Shown one piece after another: positions 58,291 through 64,000 of a DNA stretch of 64,000 nucleotides. This DNA is from Prochilodus magdalenae (Eukaryota; Chordata; Actinopteri; Characiformes; Prochilodontidae): positions 62,001-126,000 of the forward strand of contig JAMWET010006596.1 in assembly GCA_024036415.1 (NCBI GenBank), written 5' to 3'. The stretch's first letter is position 1; each line of letters starts with the position of its first letter. The notes under the pieces are model-generated. The model did no database searches, was not told the origin of the DNA, and was given only the letters and a program-made list of their open reading frames with translations. The position numbers and the translations under genes were made by a program.

Positions 58291-59269
58291 AAGAAGTGAT
58301 ACCACAAACGGATATAGATTTTACTGGTGATGCGTAATTTTGATGCTACCCTTTAGTTGATGCTTGAATTGTTAACATGGTATTGCTTGTTCATGCTGGG
58401 GCCTTGCCTCTGCTGCCAGTGACTGGCCTGAGTTGGATGATGGTCATCTTCCAGTTATTTGACGGGCCTCTCTCAGGTGTGAGCAAACCTGGTCGCAGTA
58501 GAGGTATTAGCAAGCCCAGGATGGCAAACGCGTGATGAGCTGTCTGGCCTATGGGCTGCACATGACCCCCAGACCATGGCCATAAAAACCCTAGTCCAGG
58601 CACATAGAGTTGCCCAGTGCAGTGACCCCTCTTTTTCTGTAATGCTGGCTCATGAACCACTCTGCTGTTCAGCATGCCACTTCCGCGCTGAAGCCATTGA
58701 CGGTTTTACTTTTATATCTTTAGCAGAAAAAAGGTTCTATGTTGTCTTGGAATTTGTCTGATGAGCATGTTTGCTACATACTATGAATTGATTTTAAAAC
58801 AGTTACTAAGCAACAACTGGATGTGTTTCTTTTTAAATATAATAAAAGTTATTTATTAACATTTGGCAAAGTAGCCTTATTGAATATGTATTCCATACTA
58901 ATAGAAGGGTATGCACAACGTCTGTGGCTTACACTACTGGATCTCAGTCCAGGCCTTCGAGTTTCCCCAGCTCCACCAAATAACCGACTCCTGGAGGGTT
59001 TAATAATGAGCTCATTAATCAGGTGTGTTAGAGGGACGAGACTACGAATGCGCAAGGAGCCACCACAGATAGGACTGAAAACAACTTGCTTAGACATGAT
59101 TAAATAAGCTACGCACAACATACTGTTCAAGCGCGACACCACTTTATCCAGTCCTCTCCAGAAGAGCAGCTGTTTCAATAGGAACTCCCACCTCGGCGTA
59201 GCATGTTTCCGTTAGCGCACATAAAAAGAGCTGAGCAGAGTTACTCTGGAACAGATCCTGACAGGAATT
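58291..59269. other. Unique DNA with a repeat fragment
   Basis: 58925-59040 (GATCTCAGTCCAGGCCTTCG, GAGCTCATTAATCAGGTGTG) looks like a worn fragment of the inverted-repeat family complete at 62285-62815. The remainder has no feature. Confidence 0.35.
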
Positions 59270-59600
59270 ATTTGGGTTCGCATTAACCAAACAAACAGCG
59301 GCCTGTGCAGCCGCGGGGGGCTCTCCCTGCCTGACCTCGGCTGTCTCCAGCTCCCCAGCCCCAAGGGATCATGGGATGGGTCCAGCAAGGCGTGCTGAGG
59401 TAGGTCTGCTTATTGTCAGATGGAGGCCTTTCCCACGCTTGGGCTGTGAGTCAGAGCTTACACGGCTCCAAGTGTTGAAAAGATCCACTGCTGGCTCCCT
59501 CCCTCTCTCCATCCATCCCTCACTCCCTCCCTTCTTCCACAGAAAGCAGAGCTCCACCAACAGCTTCTTATGGACTGATTAACAGTAGATGGACTACAGG
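59270..59600. other. GC-rich unique block
   Basis: Holds GTGCAGCCGCGGGGGGC near 59305 and a CCCTCC-rich stretch (59495-59535). Opposing 63- and 68-codon frames come from composition. A candidate regulatory element. Confidence 0.3.
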
Positions 59601-60244
59601 GTTCAACAGTTGTGTCTCAGTAGTTAGCACAAAATGGATGTGAGGAATTTTTGAGAAATAAAACTGGAGATTTATACACTGATTTAAATCTTTTAAGCTG
59701 CAGTTGCTGTTCATTTGCTTGTCTTAATGAAATAGCTTGGCCGTAGATGTTAACTTGGCTAGGAAACAGTGGAAACTAGTAGCCACCAATTAGCACAACC
59801 CCATTTAAATAATGCTAAATGGTAGCCTGTCAATGCTATTGTTAGCAAGTAGCTCTTTAGACTGATTTATTCCTTTAAGGCTTACTCAGGGGTTTCTATG
59901 AATTATTCAGCACCTATTATGAAACGGTAGAGTTGTGTAGTCATGAGACTGAGGAATTATTGAACAGCTAATGGTTTCTTGGAGTTGAAAGGGTTAAAAC
60001 TATGTACAGACCTCAAAAGTCAACACACTGCAACAGTAAACTGTATGCAAATGTGTGTAGGAGCTTAATGTTGTAACATCTCTATCTACATTTTAGCTAC
60101 CCAGCATGTGAAGAAGGCGGCCTGGACAGAAGCCCTGACCAACACAATGCCTGGCTTTACCTTCAACAAAGAGTCTCATTAAAAATGATTTAAAACTTTA
60201 CTTCAGCACCCTGCTCACCTGCCACTCCCTCTCATTTCTTTCCC
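59601..60244. other. AT-rich unique DNA
   Basis: One octamer at 60045-60052. No gene. Confidence 0.4.
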
Positions 60245-60268
60245 TCCTTCCTTCCTTCCTTCCTTCCT
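60245..60268. repeat. CTTC tetranucleotide array
   Basis: About six CTTC units. Confidence 0.95.
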
Positions 60269-60329
60269 GACATGTTCTCAGTTTGCATGTATCCCTCAAC
60301 ACTTCTATTCCCCCTTCACCCCTAAGCTT

Positions 60330-60600
60330 TGCTCCCTAAACTGGACAGATGGGGTGAGAAGGTTCCCTGGGCAGGTAGGCATCTCCAGAATGCGTGGGTG
60401 GCTTGGGGGGCCTTAGTGGGGGCTGAATTGCGAATAAGTGCCTCCCACCCACACCCACGGAGAGGGGCTGGACGGGGTCATTGTCCTTACTCTCCTGGCG
60501 GCCGCTCCTCCTCGGCTGCAGGGCCCAACCCACCGTGCTGAGTGGGCGAATCTTGGGGGTCCTAACGCCTACACACACCTGCAGCTACAGAGGGTGACGC
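60330..60600. other. GC-rich unique block
   Basis: CpG sites (GGCGGCCGCTCCTCCTCGGC near 60498) in repeat-free DNA. Open on both strands without motifs. A candidate regulatory element. Confidence 0.3.
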
Positions 60601-61829
60601 ACATGCTCCTTCCCCAGCATTCTCCGCATGGCTTTTGTGTTCGAATCCCAAAGGTAATGCAAAGTTCTAAGAAGAACAAAAGCTCCAGGACAGATGTTGG
60701 ATACGAATCTGAACGGAGCCATGAAAATGCTCAACAAGTGCTATGAATTCAGCACTTGTGGAGGAAAGACGAATCTATCTCTCCATATGTCTACAGCCAA
60801 GTTTGAACACCCCTGATCACGTTACATGTTCACACATTCCCTATAGGAAACAATCTTCAGCTAAATTAAGTGAACTCTGCTTTTTATTATTTCTATTCAT
60901 TAGCGTATAACATAAAATAAAATTGGGTGATTACTTTCTGTTGTGCTAAAATAAAAAAAAATAAAAAAAAACATATCATTTGGCTCACAGGTGCCCAAAC
61001 TTTTTTACATGCAACTCATCTATAGTATATATGCTCAGAATTTCATATGGTGAAATTGATATCTACATAAACAGACAGACCACAAATGGTTTACAAATAA
61101 TATAAACTCCATGTATTGAAAATGGGTCATAAAGCAGTCATGTTAATGATTGGCAAAAAAGTAATGATTGCATTTGGGCATGCCAAAGGCCATAACGTGA
61201 AGGACGTAGCTAAATTTACAGTTGTAGGAAAGCATACAGTCATATGGGTCTAGCAGCAGCGTCAAAAACCCCAGTCTACAAGAAATTCTCCTCAGCCAGG
61301 GAACATGTCCACCAAATCTGGCTGAACTGGGCAATTCTCTGATGTAAAAATGGCTGAACATTGATGTGGCCTTCATCCAGAAACTTGTCCAGTTTATGCC
61401 AAATCAAATCGCAGCTGTTATTATTTATTCTGATGGAGGTAGATAGATAGATAGACATGCATCGATGTAAATGTTTCAAAATGACTACTGAAAGTTGAGA
61501 ATGTCACTGCATACATCTTTAAAGTTATCGTTTTCTCCATTTTTACTTCTTTGCACCATTTTAAAGCTCCAGTTACTCTCCACACTGTGTTCAAATATCA
61601 TGATGAACAGAAATGAATTCCCAATATGTTCTTTATACATAAACATACATTATAAATTAAGAATGGCTCTTCCCTCTTCTCTTAACATTTTGGGCCAGAC
61701 CTTCTTTGACATCAACATTTGTTGCCATAATAAGTAATACCCCAAATATTAAACCTCTTGCAAAGTTTAACAGCTTATTACATTCATGCATGCACAAACA
61801 GCACTCAGACATTTTTGGTCATCCCCATT
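60601..61829. other. AT-rich unique DNA
   Basis: A-rich runs near 60950-60970 and a short GATA run (61440-61455). No gene. Confidence 0.4.
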
Positions 61830-62175
61830 AAGTGCATCTCCCAGAGTGCAATTTCCTGCCCATAAAGAACTCTCGCAGCACTTATGGCACGGGGCCGTGG
61901 CGGGCCACAAACACCAGAGCTTGAAGCGTGTTTGAGTGCGAGAGGACACTCGTGAGCACGTATGATTAGGTGGAAAGAAATGGAACAGCCTTAAATCTTA
62001 GTGCAAATGGCCTGTCATCACCCCAGTACCATTTGAATGTGGGTCTAAATTACATAGCTGGCCCACAAGCAGGCAATTACAGGGGTGTTAGCGGGGTTAT
62101 GAGCGACAGCGTGGAGTGCGTGCGACTGCCGCTTAGGGCCTCAGGCCTGCAGTGAAGCACATGGCAATTTGCACC
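61830..62175. other. Candidate conserved non-coding block
   Basis: Repeat-free, balanced, CpG-bearing (GCACGGGGCCGTGGCGGGCC near 61887, AGCGACAGCGTGGAGTGCGT near 62102) with CCCATTAAGTGC near 61826, ACGTATGATTAGGTGG near 61958 and CAGGCAATTACAGGGG near 62070. High CpG without a promoter context is unusual in this window. No coding motif. Confidence 0.4.
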
Positions 62176-62284
62176 TTTGCGTTTTATTCCTTAGACCCTA
62201 CTTTGCAACGGAACACCCTCAGAACGTTGCTTCACTCCCAAGCCCCAACTGAGAATAACTACGCAAAAAAATGATGATTTAGAC

Positions 62285-62815
62285 CAGTGGTTTCCAGTCC
62301 TGGTCCCGGAGTACTCCTGCCCTGCATATTTTAATGTTTTCCATGCTCATGCACACACATTTCAATTCAGGAAAAGCTTGTTAACCTCTTAAACCCTGGG
62401 GGACCCATATGTGGGCCCACACTTCAGTTCACTTCACTCTCATTAATCTCAAACTCTGTGTATTAACTTCATAGCAGACGCTGACTTGTAATATTGATAG
62501 TATTTAGTGAACGGTAAGATTAATAACTGAATAATGAACTTAAAAGATTTCATAAAGTTGCAGATGGTCCTATAAACTGAAACGGGTTCCTGCCAGTTGG
62601 TTCTAAATAACTAAATAACCTCCCTAATTCAGAATAAGAAGTTATTGGTTATGTCATTCAGCCAAGAATTCCCAAGCAAATCTTCCTTCCGTACTCCTAC
62701 CATTCTTATTTACTGATTAGCTGCAGGCTGAATTAACTGATTGGGATTTTAAAAAATAGAAAACACCATAACATGCAGGGCAGTAGGGCTTTAGAGCCAG
62801 GCTTAGGAAGCACTG
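62285..62815. mobile_element. hAT-like inverted-repeat element, interrupted
   Basis: The left end CAGTGGTTTCCAGTCCTGGT and inner CCTGCCCTGCATATTTTAAT match the reverse complement of the right end (CAGTGCTTCCTAAGCCTGGC and CTGCCCTGCATGTTATGGTG) over about 57 bp. The ends start CAGTG as in many hAT elements. Flanking 8-mers agree only partly (ATTTAGAC and ATGCTGTC). The interior holds another insertion. No transposase. Confidence 0.75.
62381..62440 (+). mobile_element. piggyBac-like left end nested in the hAT-like element
   Basis: TTAACCTCTTAAACCC matches the TTAACCTCCTGAGACCC end at 50107 at most positions, and, as there, a CATATG-centred near-palindrome (GACCCATATGTGGGCC) follows at once. 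No matching right end was found before 62815, so the element is truncated or its far end has decayed. Confidence 0.5.
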
Positions 62816-62859
62816 ATGCTGTCAGTCCCTAAATTCACCAGGAAACGCTTATCCAAAGC

Positions 62860-63330
62860 CAGGCAGTTAGGAGAAAACAGTGAGGAAGGAAGCTGAGGGC
62901 ATTTGCCAGAGGCTCCGTCTGGGAGCGGAGGCAGGCCATCTTGGCGCGACAGACATTGGCGTTATGTGGGCGCCGCCCGGGAACCAGGCTGGGTGCCCCT
63001 CGACAGGCCAGACGGGGTGAGAGATGTGACGAGGGCCCACGCGTGACACACGAGTTTGTCACGGGAAGAGGAGAAGGAGAGAGGTTACGGCTGCTCCCGC
63101 TGCCAAAACCGAAGCCTCCAAGGCACATGTCAAACACGAGAACTGGAGAGGCGAAGACTCTTTCACCTCCCCCTCTCTTCTGCTTATTTCACCTCATATC
63201 TATTATAAAGGCTCCCTCACCAGACATGCGCCATGCCAAGTGTCTCTTAATTGGAGTCTGCTCTCTCCAAAGTAGCTCTGCTGTACGGTCCCAGGCAGCA
63301 CTGACTGATGGCTGAGCTTAAGGCAGTCTC
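62860..63330. other. GC-rich unique block
   Basis: CpG-rich in part (GCGCCGCCCGGGAACC near 62970, CTTGGCGCGACAG near 62939). A 124-codon plus and a 100-codon minus frame overlap by composition. No protein motif. A candidate regulatory element or a minor CpG island. Confidence 0.3.
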
Positions 63331-64000
63331 ACTAAGTGGAGTTTAAGTTCACTTCTAGAATGTGCATCATTCTCTCATTTTCTTTCCAAATGATTTAAAA
63401 GTATGACTTTCCGATGGCAGAAGAACTATCCTCATATATTCCTAATCCAGGCTTGTCGGGTCGAGAAGGGTAGGGTAGTGTGTGGCATGAACGCGACTTT
63501 ATATTATGTCGGAGCTCAGAGGTCCTTTTTCCACATTTACAAGGAAATGAAAGCCAGATAGAGAAAAAGAAAAGATCACGCTTGAAAGATCTGCTAAATC
63601 CATGGCATGTGTGGTTCAAGACATTACGTACAAGACTATATGTACAGAGCTAAAGTCTAAAGTAAGAGTGAAGTCCTGCCATAATGTTGGTCAAGCGATT
63701 CATTTGAGTTATTCTGATTTCATTTCAGGTGTTTGTCCTCAGGCTTACTATCTACAGTCTAAAAATAAAAGGTTTATTTGGAGTGACGCTGTAGAAGAAC
63801 CATCTTTGGTTTCCCTAAACAATCTCTTAGTGGATGTTTCTTAAGATTGTGAGCTTTGCAATTGGAATATGTAGCTGTAAAGAACCTTGTTGTCTACATC
63901 ATTTAAAGTTTCTTCTTCTTTCTTAAATGGTACACTCCAGCTAGGAACCAGTAACTTGTTCCTTGGGCAACATTGACATAGCCATGCCGTAAACATGTGT
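63331..64000. other. Unique DNA to the right edge
   Basis: An 80-codon plus frame (63602-63844) lacks motifs. No gene or repeat recognised. Confidence 0.4.

Noticed and set aside
1..64000. microRNA, rRNA or tRNA genes
   Set aside because: I looked by eye for several common vertebrate miRNA seeds and for tRNA A/B boxes and found no convincing match. A structured-RNA search was not possible.

Overview
The window looks like a teleost fish nuclear chromosome, most likely an otophysan (characin, catfish or gymnotiform). The signs are dense CA/TG, GA, GATA, TTA and AATAG microsatellites, a low-GC background with one CpG-rich island, and many short transposon fossils of types I associate with teleost genomes: TTAA-flanked CCTCCTGAGACCC elements, inverted-repeat elements, elements ending in a GGATAGGCTCCAG-type tail, and Tc1/mariner, hAT-like and LINE remnants. 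The otophysan placement rests on remembered repeat motifs, not on a search, and is tentative.

No protein-coding gene can be called with confidence. No open frame in the 64 kb has a recognisable cellular protein domain, and the longest frames lie in simple repeats or transposon remnants. The only host-gene signal is at the left edge. Positions 100-300 hold a possible first exon (a short hydrophobic N-terminus before a GT splice-donor-like site). Positions 760-1400 look like a CpG-rich promoter, with three 42-bp units that each pair a CCAAT box with an ATGCAAAT octamer at fixed spacing. If that promoter fires to the right, the rest of the window would be a first intron or a gene desert.

From 1.4 to 64 kb the DNA alternates between AT-rich filler, transposon fossils and moderately GC-rich unique blocks of 200-600 bp (for example 5.1, 7.8, 14.1, 19.0, 23.6, 30.4, 33.6, 36.5, 40.2, 42.7, 47.2, 48.4, 51.1, 57.9, 60.4, 62.0 and 63.0 kb). 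Their spacing and texture are what one expects of candidate conserved non-coding elements around a developmental regulator, but conservation cannot be seen from one sequence. One such block (40221-40316) has an inverted second copy about 0.9 kb away (39237-39328), about 93% identical over its inner 61 bp.

Mobile DNA by region: non-autonomous elements at 12.6, 27.8, 31.7-32.2, 43.7-44.3, 50.1, 51.4-52.4, 55.0-55.6 and 62.3-62.8 kb; Tc1/mariner transposase fossils at 22.6-23.3, 32.6-33.0, 35.8-36.1 and 54.1-54.5 kb; LINE reverse-transcriptase fossils at 26.0-26.3 and 41.7-41.8 kb; retroelement 3' tails at 20.8, 22.4 and 27.2 kb; and a roughly 150-bp insertion with a perfect 15-bp target duplication at 29.5-29.7 kb. 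The clearest tandem structure is a 36-bp minisatellite (43721-44228) that appears to have grown inside one of these elements. I found no CRISPR, operon, rRNA or tRNA, and nothing that amounts to a new biological system.
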